From positions 26,822-90,821 of the forward strand of contig JARGGH010000008.1 of NCBI GenBank assembly GCA_029210945.1: a DNA stretch of 64,000 nt. The letters are read 5' to 3'. The position numbers were made by a program, and so were the translations under genes. The notes beneath the pieces are model-generated. The model did not search any database. It was given only the letters and a program-made list of their open reading frames with translations, and was not told the origin of the DNA. Shown one piece after another: positions 35,840 through 44,715 of the stretch (the first letter of the stretch is position 1; each line of letters starts with the position of its first letter). Source of the stretch: Anaerolineales bacterium (GTDB lineage Bacteria; Chloroflexota; Anaerolineae; Anaerolineales; E44-bin32).

Positions 35840-36847
35840 ATGGAAAATATGATTGATGTTGAAAAACTCACCAAAGTCTATGGCCGCCCCGGCACAGGGA
35901 CGCTCGCCGTCGATGAGGTGAGCTTTCAGGTGGAGCGCGGTGAGATCTTCGGCTTCCTGGGGCCAAACGGCGCCGGGAAGACGACCACCCAGCGCATGCT
36001 CACCACGCTGCTCGAACCGACCAGCGGCCGCATCGTGGTCGCCGGCCACGACCTGAGAGATGATGCTTACCCGGTCAAGCGCCAGATGGGGCTGGTGCCC
36101 GAAGAATCGAATGTCTACACTGAGCTCACCAGCTGGGATAACCTGATGTTCACCGCCCGGCTCTACCGAGTGCCCACTGAAGAACGCGAGGCGCGGGCGC
36201 GCGATCTATTGGAGACCTTCGGCTTGTGGGAGAAGCGTGACGCAAAGACTGAGAACTACTCCAAGGGCATGCGCCGGCGGCTGAGCATCGCCATGGCGAT
36301 CATCCACCAGCCGAGCCTGCTCTACCTGGACGAACCCACGCCGGGTCTCGACGCGCAGAGCGCCCGCGCAATTCAGGATTTGATCCGCGAGCTGAACGCT
36401 CAAGGCACGACGATCTTTCTCACCACCCACCAGATCGAGGAGGCGAACCAGCTCTGTGACCGCGTGGCGATCATCAACCACGGGAAGATCGCCACGGTCG
36501 ACACCCCCGAGCGGCTGCGCCAGACGATCCAGCGGGTGCAGTCCGTCGAAGTGGCGCTCGAACCGGATGGAGCCACGCATGGCCCGGCGCTGGAGGCGCT
36601 GCCCGGTGTGACGACGGGCGTGAAGATGGGCGACAAATGGCGCCTCTACACCGAGGATCCCTCCGCGCTGCTACCCCTCATCATGGACTATGCCGCATCG
36701 CAGAACCTGCGCGTCGTCAGTTTAAACACGCTCGCGCCCAGCCTGGAGGACGTATTCCTCGAAATCACCGGAGGCCAGGTAGGCACGATTAAACACGACA
36801 ACCCGGAAGACAAACCACGCGGACGCAAGCCTGGAGGTCGATCATGA
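35840..36847 (+). CDS. ABC transporter ATP-binding protein (DrrA-like)
   Basis: A 335-residue ATPase of an ABC-2-type exporter. The Walker A GPNGAGKTTT lies near residue 40, the signature YSKGMRRRLSIAMAI near 140, Walker B SLLYLDEPTPGLD near 160 and the switch TTHQIEE after it. A C-terminal extension of about 100 residues resembles that of DrrA-type drug exporters. It energises the permease that follows and overlaps its start by four bases. The substrate is likely a drug, lipid or toxic compound, in view of the MarR regulator; not determined by sequence. Confidence 0.92.
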   Translation: MENMIDVEKLTKVYGRPGTGTLAVDEVSFQVERGEIFGFLGPNGAGKTTTQRMLTTLLEPTSGRIVVAGHDLRDDAYPVKRQMGLVPEESNVYTELTSWDNLMFTARLYRVPTEEREARARDLLETFGLWEKRDAKTENYSKGMRRRLSIAMAIIHQPSLLYLDEPTPGLDAQSARAIQDLIRELNAQGTTIFLTTHQIEEANQLCDRVAIINHGKIATVDTPERLRQTIQRVQSVEVALEPDGATHGPALEALPGVTTGVKMGDKWRLYTEDPSALLPLIMDYAASQNLRVVSLNTLAPSLEDVFLEITGGQVGTIKHDNPEDKPRGRKPGGRS

Positions 36848-37608
36848 ACAACACATTCATCCAACGTGTTAAAGATGAAATCGCGCAAGCCTGGACGGTC
36901 GCCGTCAAGGACGTGCGCGTCTACTACCTGCGGCCGGGCATGATCATGTTCGGCTTCCTGATGCCGTTCTTCATGTTCTTCTCGTTCTCGGTGCGGCGCG
37001 AGCTGGGTGCCGCCGAAGGCGTCGCCCGCCTGCTGGCGCTGAGCGTCTTCTTCACCGCCGGCGCGGCGGGGCCGTTCATCATCCCCACCGAGCGCCGCAT
37101 CGGCACGTACGACCGCCTGCTGGCCGCGCCGATGTCGCTGCTCACGCTGCTGCTCGGGAAGACGGCGGTCGGCGCGTTCTTTGCGATCGCCGTCTCGGGC
37201 GTTGCGCTCGCCGCCGGCGTGCTGTTCTTCGGCACATCCATCGCCCAACCCGACCTGCTCATCGCCGGGATCCTGCTTGGAGCGTTCGCGTTCTCGTCGC
37301 TCGGCCTGGTCTTCGGATCGATCCCGACGACCAACCCGGGTGACGTGCAGATGCCGAGCACGCTGCTTCGCTGGGGGCTGCTCTTCATCAGCGGCGTGTT
37401 CATCCCGTTGAGCGAGATGGCCCCTGTGGCGCGCTTTCTCGCCTACCTGTCCCCGCTCACCTACGCCCAGGACCTGATGAACCACGCCGTTCTGGGCGCC
37501 GGGCTGATCGATGCGAGAATCGATCTGGCTGTCCTGCTGGTGAGCGGTGTGCTTCTGCTCTGGCCTTCGATCCGCCTGCACCAGCGCGCCCGCGCCCTGG
37601 GGCGTTGA
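36844..37608 (+). CDS. ABC-2-type transporter permease
   Basis: A 254-residue membrane subunit with about six hydrophobic segments, the standard ABC-2 permease arrangement. Recognisable blocks are FIIPTERRIGTYDRLLAAPM in the first cytoplasmic loop and WGLLFISGVFIPLSEMAPVARFLAYLSPLTYAQDLM near the C-terminus (shown as two adjacent motifs). The ATG overlaps the ATPase stop. It forms the exporter with the previous gene. Confidence 0.9.
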   Translation: MNNTFIQRVKDEIAQAWTVAVKDVRVYYLRPGMIMFGFLMPFFMFFSFSVRRELGAAEGVARLLALSVFFTAGAAGPFIIPTERRIGTYDRLLAAPMSLLTLLLGKTAVGAFFAIAVSGVALAAGVLFFGTSIAQPDLLIAGILLGAFAFSSLGLVFGSIPTTNPGDVQMPSTLLRWGLLFISGVFIPLSEMAPVARFLAYLSPLTYAQDLMNHAVLGAGLIDARIDLAVLLVSGVLLLWPSIRLHQRARALGR

Positions 37609-37776
37609 TCAGCGGATCGCCCTTCACCAGACCTGGAGCGAGCCAACCCAGGTCTCAAGATGACCTGTGAGGATGCCTCGTGCATGCAGAATAGGAGGTG
37701 AGAAAGAGAGAAAAGCGCCGGAGCCGAGCCTCCAGGCTGCTGGCTGAGCCGGGCTGACCGGCAATCCCAGCGCTGC

Positions 37777-38871
37777 TTACCCCTGACCTCTGGCGCTCGC
37801 AGATTGGCCGCGCCGCGCCGTGATCGCTGTTACCAACAGGAAAAGCAACAGCGCAATTACATTGAGCATCCCTCCCCAGCGCCGCAGGTTCTCCCAACCT
37901 GCCAGGTCGGCAGGCACGCGCATGAGCAACGAGACCTGCAGCAGGATCAAGTGCGCGTAGAGGCCGCGCCAGTAGGCGACCGGGATGCCCAGCACCGCCG
38001 GGAGGATCATCGGCGCGTGGCCAAAGATCATCGAGAACACGAAACCCAGAAAGACGGCGTGCAGGAAGGCGTCATAGCGCGGTCCGGCGATCACCGCTCC
38101 ATCGCTTATCGCCAGCAAACCGCCAACCGCCAGCCAGAAGTAGCCGCAAAGCAAGCAGACCGCGATGAAGCGCGTCAAACCGGGCTTGCGGATCGTACGG
38201 CGGGCGACGTCGAAGCGCGCTAACCAGAATACGAGCGCGATCATCCCCACTCCGGTCAGCCGCCATCCGAGATCGAAGTCCGCAATCGAGACGACGATCC
38301 CTGCGGTAAAGAGCGCCACCGCGCCGGCGAAGACCGCCTGCGCCTGCCGGCCCGGTCGCAGAACCCGACTGAGCTCCAGTCGCTCACCGAGGACCGTCAG
38401 GATCAGGAAACCCGCCCACAAGAGCACAACGCGCGCCACCGGCCAACCAACCAGCCAGAGGGCGTTTCCCATCAACCAGGCGACGGCACCAATCGCCATC
38501 GTAAACAGATACAGCGCCTGGTGCCGACGCAGGATATCAGCGAAGACTGCGAGCAGTCCCAGGCTGCCGGCGGTGATCAGCGCCGGACCGACAGGATGCG
38601 GCAGGCCAAGCACGAGCGCCAGCCCTCCCAGACCGCTCAGCGCCGGGGCGAGATAGGTCCAGCGGCGCCCGATCGCGGCGGCGCGCTCGAGGGCGATCAC
38701 GGTGCCGAGAAACCCGGAGACCATCAACGGGCCATGATAACGCGCCCACGCGGCAGGTCCGGCAGGGAACGCCCAACCGAGCCTTATCAAACCAGCCCAC
38801 ATGGCTACCAAGAGCGCCAGCAGCCCCATCAGGATCAACGGGATGCGCTGGCGAGGCAGATTCTCAGACAT
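37777..38871 (-). CDS. multi-TM NnrS-like membrane protein
   Basis: About 364 residues with some eleven or twelve hydrophobic segments and few polar loops. YHGPLMVSGFLGTVIALERA near residue 45 and FLHAVFLGFVFSMIFGHAP near 290 contain His in membrane contexts, as in NnrS, a heme/copper protein linked with nitric oxide stress and nitrite respiration. The identity is only probable. ATG at 38871 is chosen over the GTG at 38877 because GGAG is five bases upstream. It faces the ABC operon convergently. A functional link with the NirS operon at 52 kb would make sense but is inference. Confidence 0.55.
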   Translation of the reverse strand: MSENLPRQRIPLILMGLLALLVAMWAGLIRLGWAFPAGPAAWARYHGPLMVSGFLGTVIALERAAAIGRRWTYLAPALSGLGGLALVLGLPHPVGPALITAGSLGLLAVFADILRRHQALYLFTMAIGAVAWLMGNALWLVGWPVARVVLLWAGFLILTVLGERLELSRVLRPGRQAQAVFAGAVALFTAGIVVSIADFDLGWRLTGVGMIALVFWLARFDVARRTIRKPGLTRFIAVCLLCGYFWLAVGGLLAISDGAVIAGPRYDAFLHAVFLGFVFSMIFGHAPMILPAVLGIPVAYWRGLYAHLILLQVSLLMRVPADLAGWENLRRWGGMLNVIALLLFLLVTAITARRGQSASARGQG

Positions 38872-38978
38872 TTTCACTCCACATTCAACGAGTATAGATG
38901 GTTTGGGTATTTTGTGTAAATAGGTGTCGATGATCTAGATTGATACACTGCAAGAGCTCCCCGGCCTCACCAGGCGAA

Positions 38979-39203
38979 TCAGCAGGTGCCAGGCTTGGGC
39001 TTGTCTCGATGATACCCAGTCTTCTCCCGATCCGTGCTCTGTGTTTCCTTACCCCGCCAGCCCTGAACTATGAACTGCAATCCTGCCTGGCGAGGAACCA
39101 TTCCGACTTCCTGGTCGAGTTCTTCCAGATTCACTCCATTCAGGTTTGTGCTGAGAATGACATTCATTTCTTCGCCTGCTCTGAGCAGGCGAGCCCGCTT
39201 CAT
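38979..39203 (-). CDS. hypothetical small protein with strong ribosome site
   Basis: A 74-residue frame from ATG 39203 (MKRARLLRAGEEMNVILST...). AAGGAGAG stands five bases before the ATG, which is the main support. Composition is mixed charged and hydrophobic (NLEELDQEVGMVPRQAGL, QFIVQGW), with a disordered Lys-rich tail. No family recognised. It is divergent from the aromatic operon leader and does not overlap it. It may be spurious. Confidence 0.3.
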   Translation of the reverse strand: MKRARLLRAGEEMNVILSTNLNGVNLEELDQEVGMVPRQAGLQFIVQGWRGKETQSTDREKTGYHRDKPKPGTC

Positions 39204-39264
39204 TTTCTCTCCTTGAGCATTGTGTGACACATCCCGGTTGACAACACCGGTTGACAACGCTCCC

Positions 39265-39293
39265 TTGAATTGGGGGCTGTATTGTGCTAAGAT
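39265..39293 (+). promoter_or_regulatory. promoter of aromatic amino acid operon
   Basis: TTGAAT (39265-39270), a 17-base spacer and TAAGAT (39288-39293). Transcription would begin near 39300, about ten bases before the leader peptide ATG at 39311, so the leader mRNA has almost no 5' untranslated region. Confidence 0.6.
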
Positions 39294-39310
39294 GCTTTCC
39301 ACATAAAATT

Positions 39311-39394
39311 ATGCAAAGTCTAATGACCATCTTTGTTGACGCCTACTATTATTATGCGACGAACTGCCGTTCGCCGTTGTTACGCGTTGATTAA
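39311..39394 (+). CDS. attenuator leader peptide with four consecutive Tyr codons
   Basis: A 27-codon frame (MQSLMTIFVDAYYYYATN, then CRSPLLRVD and TAA at 39392-39394). The four Tyr codons occupy 39344-39355, with a Phe codon earlier. A weak hairpin CGAAC/GTTCG at 39360-39373 lies just after the Tyr run. The frame ends 28 bases before a terminator hairpin, the geometry of transcription-attenuation leaders such as trpL and pheL. Ribosome stalling at Tyr codons would leave 39383-39388 free to pair with the 5' arm of the terminator. The gene downstream is DAHP synthase, with prephenate dehydrogenase next. The initiator could also be ATG 39323. There is no Shine-Dalgarno sequence, which fits a near-leaderless message. 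Confidence 0.65.
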   Translation: MQSLMTIFVDAYYYYATNCRSPLLRVD

Positions 39395-39422
39395 TCGTTA
39401 GACCTGGATTTACCTGACAGCA

Positions 39423-39451
39423 AGCGCGGAGCACCGGCTCGGCGCTTTTTT
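39423..39451 (+). terminator. attenuator terminator of aromatic operon
   Basis: AGCGC (39423-39427) and GAGC (39429-39432) pair with GCTC and GCGCT (39437-39446) around a four-base loop with one mismatch, followed by a T-run (39446-39451) and TATTT. It lies between the leader peptide and DAHP synthase. A competing pairing CGCGTT (39383-39388) with AGCGCG (39423-39428) is a candidate antiterminator. Confidence 0.7.
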
Positions 39452-39500
39452 ATTTAATCCGCCAACCTACCCTGAACGAATCAGGACCAGGAGAAAAGCC

Positions 39501-40526
39501 ATGATTATCGTTATGCAAGCCAACGTCCAAGCCGAACAAATCGCAGCCGTTATCTCAAAAGTTGAGAGTATGGGCTGCGAAACGCACCTCAGTTCCGGTG
39601 AAAGCCGCACGATTATCGGCGTGATTGGCGACAGCCAGCCCGGGCCTGCGGAGCAATTCGAAATGATGCCAGGCGTTGAGAAAGTCCTGCATGTGCTGCA
39701 CCGCTTTAAGCTGTCATCCCGTGATATGCACCCAACCGATACGGTTGTAACCGTCGGAGGGACACATATCGGTGCGGGGGAGCCTGTCATCATCGCAGGT
39801 CCCTGCAGCGTGGAAAGTCGCTCGCAATTGATCGAGACCGCACACGCTGTGCAGGAGGCCGGTGCCAGCATCCTGCGGGGCGGCGCATTCAAGCCGCGCA
39901 CCTCCCCTTACAGTTTCCAGGGACTGGGTCAAGCAGGCCTGGAACTTCTCGCTGAGGCCGGCGAGGCCACCGGGCTTCCCATTGTCACGGAAGCGCTTGC
40001 CCCTGATCAGGTGCCGATCGTGACTGAGTACGCTGATATGATCCAGGTCGGCGCCCGCAATATGCAGAATTTCCCCCTCCTGCGCGCAGCCGGCCAATCG
40101 GGATTCCCTGTCCTGCTGAAACGCGGCATGATGTCCACCTACGAAGAATGGCTCATGGCCGCCGATTACATCTTATCGCAGAACAACCCCCAGGTTGTGC
40201 TCTGTGAACGCGGTATCCGCGGCTTCGAAACATCGACGCGATTCAGCACGGATATCAACGCGGTCCCTGCAATCCAGGAAATGTCACATCTACCCATCTT
40301 GATCGACCCAAGCCACAGCACTGGTAAATGGCAGTACGTGCATGCCGTCGCGCGAGCAGGGATCGCGGCCGGAGCGGATGGGCTCATTGTGGAAGTCCAC
40401 CCCAAACCCGAAGAAGCGCTGTCCGATGGGGCTCAAAGCCTGAAACCAGAGCAATTCGCCAGGCTGGTTCAGCAAGTGAAAGCGCTGGCAGGCAAAACCA
40501 CTCTTTCAGAAATGGGCGTGCTATGA
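39501..40526 (+). CDS. aroF: 3-deoxy-7-phosphoheptulonate (DAHP) synthase, type I-beta
   Basis: A 341-residue enzyme committing phosphoenolpyruvate and erythrose-4-phosphate to the shikimate pathway. Residues about 1-70 form the ferredoxin-like regulatory domain of the AroA/AroG-beta (Thermotoga-type) class (MIIVMQANVQAEQIAAVISK). The catalytic barrel shows IIAGPCSVESRSQL, LRGGAFKPRTSPYSFQGLG, VLLKRGMMSTYEEWLMAAD, LIDPSHSTGKW and IVEVHPKPEEALSDG with the metal-binding His/Glu/Asp residues. The regulatory domain usually mediates Tyr or Phe feedback. AGGAGA lies nine bases upstream. First enzyme gene of the operon, behind a tyrosine attenuator. Confidence 0.94.
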   Translation: MIIVMQANVQAEQIAAVISKVESMGCETHLSSGESRTIIGVIGDSQPGPAEQFEMMPGVEKVLHVLHRFKLSSRDMHPTDTVVTVGGTHIGAGEPVIIAGPCSVESRSQLIETAHAVQEAGASILRGGAFKPRTSPYSFQGLGQAGLELLAEAGEATGLPIVTEALAPDQVPIVTEYADMIQVGARNMQNFPLLRAAGQSGFPVLLKRGMMSTYEEWLMAADYILSQNNPQVVLCERGIRGFETSTRFSTDINAVPAIQEMSHLPILIDPSHSTGKWQYVHAVARAGIAAGADGLIVEVHPKPEEALSDGAQSLKPEQFARLVQQVKALAGKTTLSEMGVL

Positions 40527-41398
40527 AACTAATAGAAACCCGGGTCGCCATTATCGGATTGGGATTGATGGGAGGCTCACTGGCAAGAGCGCTGCAGGGG
40601 AATGTAGCCTCGCTTATAGGTGTGGACATCAATCCAATCAGCCTGGATTACGCTCGCGGCCTGGACATTTTCGATCACCTAAGTCCCGACTCGGCTGAGG
40701 GTTTGAGACGCTGTGATCTGGCGATCCTCGCGTTACCCGTGCGGGGGATCCTGGATCTCATCGCCCGCATCAACCGGGACCTGCCGGCACCTCCATACTT
40801 AATGGACCTGGGCTCAACAAAGAAAGCGATAACCAGGAGTATGCAAGCCTTGCCCGGCGAGGTTAATCCCATCGGTGGGCACCCGCTTTGTGGGAAGGAG
40901 ACAGCCGGCATTCAGGCAAGCGAGGCGGACATCTTTCAGGGGAGCACCTTCGTGTTGACGCCGCTGGCACGAACGTCTCCAGCATGCCTGAGCCTGGCTG
41001 AGGAGCTGGCAGCATCGATCGGAGCCCGGCCACTGGTGATGGATGCTGAAGAACACGATCGCATGCTTGCCATCACAAGCCATCTGCCATATCTGGTCTC
41101 CGTGACGCTCACCAAAACAGCCATAGAGGCCGAAGGTCCGGATCGACTCTTAAGAGAATTAATCGCCAGTGGCTTCATCGATACAACTCGAATTGCGGCC
41201 AGCGATGTCCGTATGATCAGTGATGTGCTGCTCACAAACCGCGTCCATCTTCTCCAGGCACTGCGTCATTTTTCGGGCAACGCAGAGACGCTGGCGAACC
41301 TGATTGAGAATGGAAGTCCAGACGCTTTGTGCGAAGGATTAATGCCAATTCAACGTTGGCGACAAGGGATACAGAAGCATGCTTTCGAGGAGGCATAG
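40523..41398 (+). CDS. tyrA: prephenate dehydrogenase
   Basis: A 291-residue enzyme that oxidatively decarboxylates prephenate to 4-hydroxyphenylpyruvate for tyrosine synthesis. The NAD-binding VAIIGLGLMGGSLARAL lies at the N-terminus, and GGHPLCGKETAG carries the catalytic His. The start is ATG 40523, overlapping the aroF stop as ATGA; the longer open frame from 40328 is not real. Its position second in the operon explains Tyr control. The length suits a TyrA without an ACT domain, and without a fused chorismate mutase. Confidence 0.92.
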   Translation: MKLIETRVAIIGLGLMGGSLARALQGNVASLIGVDINPISLDYARGLDIFDHLSPDSAEGLRRCDLAILALPVRGILDLIARINRDLPAPPYLMDLGSTKKAITRSMQALPGEVNPIGGHPLCGKETAGIQASEADIFQGSTFVLTPLARTSPACLSLAEELAASIGARPLVMDAEEHDRMLAITSHLPYLVSVTLTKTAIEAEGPDRLLRELIASGFIDTTRIAASDVRMISDVLLTNRVHLLQALRHFSGNAETLANLIENGSPDALCEGLMPIQRWRQGIQKHAFEEA

Positions 41399-41402
41399 AA
41401 AA

Positions 41403-42695
41403 GTGGAACTCAAAGTCAACGGGCCTGCTGAGAAGTTAGAAGGAAACATTAAGCTCCCGGGAGATAAATCCATCTCCCACCGGGGAATGCTGTTAGCTGC
41501 CATGGGATACGGACCCAGCCGCCTGCTAGGCGTCCTTCGGTCTGGTGTCACAGACGCGATGCTCAATTGCCTCACCGCGTTGGGCGTGGAAAGCGAATAT
41601 CTGGGGCAGGATGATCTGCTCATCCTCGGTAAGAGCTGGTCGTCACCGAGCACATCCCTGTATTGCGGAAACTCGGGTACGACGATGCGGCTGCTGCTGG
41701 GTGCGTTGGCCCCCTCTCCGGTCCGTGCAACGATAGACGGTAGCCCGCGTCTTCGGCAGCGCCCGATGGGACGCGTCGTCACGCCTCTAGAGCTTATGGG
41801 AGCGCGCATCAATGGCATGAATGGTCAGGGGCAGCCGCCCTTCATCGTTGATGGGCAGGAATTACACGGCATCCAGTATGATCTTCCAGTTTCTTCAGCG
41901 CAGGTCAAGTCGGCCGTTCTGCTTGCTGCCCTCTTCGCCCAGGGAGAGACGGAGATCTCTGAGCCCACCCCTTCCAGGGATCACACCGAGCGCATGCTGA
42001 AGAACCTGGGCATCTCAATCATCCGCAGCAATGGCTCGATCCGGCTTATCCCTCATCGCGGACGTCTGCCCAACTTCACCATGGATGTACCCGGAGATGT
42101 CTCTTCTGGAGCATTCCCGATTGTTGCCGCGACATTGGTTCCAGATTCGGAGGTCACGCTAAGTGGCGTGGGCATCAATCCCACGCGCTCTGGGCTCTTA
42201 GAGATCCTGGATGCTATGGGCGCAGACATTCGACGTGAAAATCAGCGCCAGTCCTGCGGGGAGCCTATCGCTGACCTTGTGATACGCAGCGCCGCCTTGA
42301 ATCCTGTTGAAATCGAGGCCGATAAAGTCGCCAGTATGGTCGATGAGCTGCCTATTTTCGCGATCGCCGCCACTCAGGCACATGGAATCAGCAAGGTCTC
42401 CGGGGCAGAGGAGCTTCGGTTCAAGGAATCGGACCGCATTCTGGAAATCACCAGAGGCTTGAGGGAGATGGGCGCTCGAATAGAACCACAGGCGGATGGT
42501 TTCATCATCGAAGGTCCAACGAGGCTGCACGGCGCTGTGCTGGATCCGAACGGCGACCATCGTATCGCCATGGCTTTTGCTGTCGCGGGATTGATCGCTG
42601 AAGGGGAAACCACGCTGCGAAACGCGGATTGCATCGCCGAATCTTACCCTGATTTCGCCTCCGACCTGATTAAACTGGGAGCTGAGATCCAGTGA
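41403..42695 (+). CDS. aroA: 3-phosphoshikimate 1-carboxyvinyltransferase (EPSP synthase)
   Basis: About 430 residues. It transfers enolpyruvyl from PEP to shikimate-3-phosphate. LPGDKSISHRGMLLAAMG contains the PEP/shikimate-binding Lys and Ser-His-Arg; also seen are GNSGTTMRLLLGAL, and LDPNGDHRIAMAFAVAGL near the C-terminus. GTG at 41403 is preferred: AGGAGG lies nine bases upstream and the N-terminus VELKVNGPAEKLEG then aligns with the family. An ATG at 41379 would overlap tyrA by 20 bases. Confidence 0.94.
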   Translation: MELKVNGPAEKLEGNIKLPGDKSISHRGMLLAAMGYGPSRLLGVLRSGVTDAMLNCLTALGVESEYLGQDDLLILGKSWSSPSTSLYCGNSGTTMRLLLGALAPSPVRATIDGSPRLRQRPMGRVVTPLELMGARINGMNGQGQPPFIVDGQELHGIQYDLPVSSAQVKSAVLLAALFAQGETEISEPTPSRDHTERMLKNLGISIIRSNGSIRLIPHRGRLPNFTMDVPGDVSSGAFPIVAATLVPDSEVTLSGVGINPTRSGLLEILDAMGADIRRENQRQSCGEPIADLVIRSAALNPVEIEADKVASMVDELPIFAIAATQAHGISKVSGAEELRFKESDRILEITRGLREMGARIEPQADGFIIEGPTRLHGAVLDPNGDHRIAMAFAVAGLIAEGETTLRNADCIAESYPDFASDLIKLGAEIQ

Positions 42696-43540
42696 ATCGC
42701 GTCGCTCTGTTCGGTCACCCGATTGGACATTCTCCCTCCCCCGCGATCCATGAGGCCGCCTTTCGGGCGCTGGATTTATCCTGGGAATATTCGCTCTTGG
42801 ACATCGCTCCTGAGGATTTGCCTGCAGCCCTCGCCGAGCTTCGCCAACCAGAGTGGATGGGTGCTAACGTCACGATCCCCTATAAGACCGCTGTTGTGGA
42901 CTACCTTGATGCCTTATCTGGAGAAGCAGCCACGCTCGGTGCCGTCAACACGATCCACAAGTCGCAGGGCAAGCTATGCGGCGAGAACACTGACGCCAGC
43001 GGTTTCCTGGCTGACTTATCCCGGCATGACCTGCCATTAGCTGGAGAGAAGGTTGTGATTTTAGGTTCGGGCGGCGCCGCCCGTGCAGTTGCCTTCGCAC
43101 TCGCCTCGCAGACCGCTCAAGTGCACCTGATCGCCCGCAGCAAAGAACAGGCGGAGGCTCTGATCACAGACCTCCAGCCTGCTATGCAGGTCGATCTGCA
43201 CTGGCACCCCTGGGACACGACTGGATTCTCAGACGCCCGAGAGGGGACCCGCTTGCTGGTCAACACCACCCCAGTCGGTGCACACCCTCAATCCGAGGCT
43301 TGCCCCTGGCCGACCAATCTTAAGCTGCCGGCGCATGCTTTCATCTATGACTTGATTTATAACCCTCCCGTCACGCAGCTTTTATTCATGGCGATTAATC
43401 AAGGACTGCCGGTGAGTTCCGGCATGGGGATGCTTATTGAGCAAGCTGCCTATTCGTTCAAAATTTGGACGGGGTTCAACGCTCCCAAAGATGTTATGCT
43501 CAGCGCAGCCTATCGAGAACTGGAGGCCAATCATGCTTAG
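42692..43540 (+). CDS. aroE: shikimate dehydrogenase
   Basis: A 282-residue NADPH-dependent enzyme reducing 3-dehydroshikimate to shikimate. Substrate-binding GHPIGHSPSPAIHEAAF, catalytic Lys in ANVTIPYKTAVVDYL and Asp in GENTDASGFLADL, and the Rossmann motif VVILGSGGAARAVAFAL are present. GTG start overlaps the aroA stop (GTGA). It overlaps aroC by eight bases. Confidence 0.95.
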   Translation: MNRVALFGHPIGHSPSPAIHEAAFRALDLSWEYSLLDIAPEDLPAALAELRQPEWMGANVTIPYKTAVVDYLDALSGEAATLGAVNTIHKSQGKLCGENTDASGFLADLSRHDLPLAGEKVVILGSGGAARAVAFALASQTAQVHLIARSKEQAEALITDLQPAMQVDLHWHPWDTTGFSDAREGTRLLVNTTPVGAHPQSEACPWPTNLKLPAHAFIYDLIYNPPVTQLLFMAINQGLPVSSGMGMLIEQAAYSFKIWTGFNAPKDVMLSAAYRELEANHA

Positions 43541-44699
43541 GTTTCTTACCGCAGGCGAATCTCATGGATCAGCGCTGATTGCCATCCTGGAGGGCATGCC
43601 TGCCGGCCTCGAGCTATCCCCGGCAGATTTCGAGAAGGATCTTGCACGCCGCCAGCAGGGCTACGGCAGCGGGCCGCGCATGAAGCTCGAAGCAGATGCT
43701 GCGGAAATCATTGCCGGTGTGATGGAGGGAAAAACGACAGGGGCTCCAATCGCCCTGAGAATCCGCAATCGAGACCATGCAAATTGGAAGGGGAAGGCCG
43801 TCGATCCTATGACTATCCCCCGTCCAGGTCATGCCGATCTCACCGCGGCGGCTAAATATGGCTACCGCGATCTGCGTTACTCACTGGAAAGAGCATCTGC
43901 GCGTGAGACCGCGTCGCGTGTGGCGGTCGGGTCGATCTGCCGCAAGCTGCTCACCCAATTCGACCTGCGCGTGGGCAGCTATGTGATTCAGATCGGGAAG
44001 GCCCGTGCCGAGTTTAGGAATCTGGATCTGAAAACCCGATTCGAGAATTCAGAAATGAATTCGCTGAGGTGCCCTGACGAGCAAAGCTTCCAGAAGATGG
44101 AGACTGAGATCCGCCAAGCCATCGTCGCTAAAGATACTCTCGGTGGAATCTTTGAAGTCATCGCCTCCAACGTGCCAATCGGTCTGGGCAGCCATGTGCA
44201 CTGGGATCGACGCCTCAGCACGGAGCTGGCGGCGGCACTCATGAGCATACCTGCAATCAAGGGCATAGAGATCGGCGACGGATTCGGTTATGCCGACCAG
44301 CGCGGGAGCGAGGCGCATGATGCCATCCTATTATCCGATGGGGAACTCGCCAGACCGACAAACCATGCCGGGGGCCTGGAAGGCGGCATCACAAACGGCC
44401 AACCCATCATCCTGCGCGCAGTCATGAAGCCGCTTTCGACGACGCTTCAGCCGCAGCGATCGGTCAATCTCGCCGAAGGGATCGCAGCCGAAACTGAATA
44501 TGAGCGATCCGACTTCTGCGCCGTGCCTCGAGCCGCCATCGTCGCCGAAGCCATGGTTGCCTTTGTGATCGCGCGGGCGCTGCTTCGCAAGCTTGGAGGT
44601 GACTCGCTTACAGAAATCCGATCGAGATTCAACCTTTCTACGAAGCCCAAACTCAGCGAGTTTGATCTCCACGACGAGGCCAGTACATTTTGGGAATGA
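43533..44699 (+). CDS. aroC: chorismate synthase
   Basis: About 388 residues. It converts EPSP to chorismate with reduced FMN. The N-terminus MLRFLTAGESHGSALIAILE, the block RRQQGYGSGPRMKLEAD, RASARETASRVAVGSI, and the C-terminal VPRAAIVAEAMVAFVIA are family signatures. ATG at 43533 within aroE has GGAGG six bases upstream; the longer frame from 43437 is an artefact. The protein is of normal length. Confidence 0.95.
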   Translation: MLRFLTAGESHGSALIAILEGMPAGLELSPADFEKDLARRQQGYGSGPRMKLEADAAEIIAGVMEGKTTGAPIALRIRNRDHANWKGKAVDPMTIPRPGHADLTAAAKYGYRDLRYSLERASARETASRVAVGSICRKLLTQFDLRVGSYVIQIGKARAEFRNLDLKTRFENSEMNSLRCPDEQSFQKMETEIRQAIVAKDTLGGIFEVIASNVPIGLGSHVHWDRRLSTELAAALMSIPAIKGIEIGDGFGYADQRGSEAHDAILLSDGELARPTNHAGGLEGGITNGQPIILRAVMKPLSTTLQPQRSVNLAEGIAAETEYERSDFCAVPRAAIVAEAMVAFVIARALLRKLGGDSLTEIRSRFNLSTKPKLSEFDLHDEASTFWE

Positions 44700-44715
44700 C
44701 CACGCCAGAGCGGAA

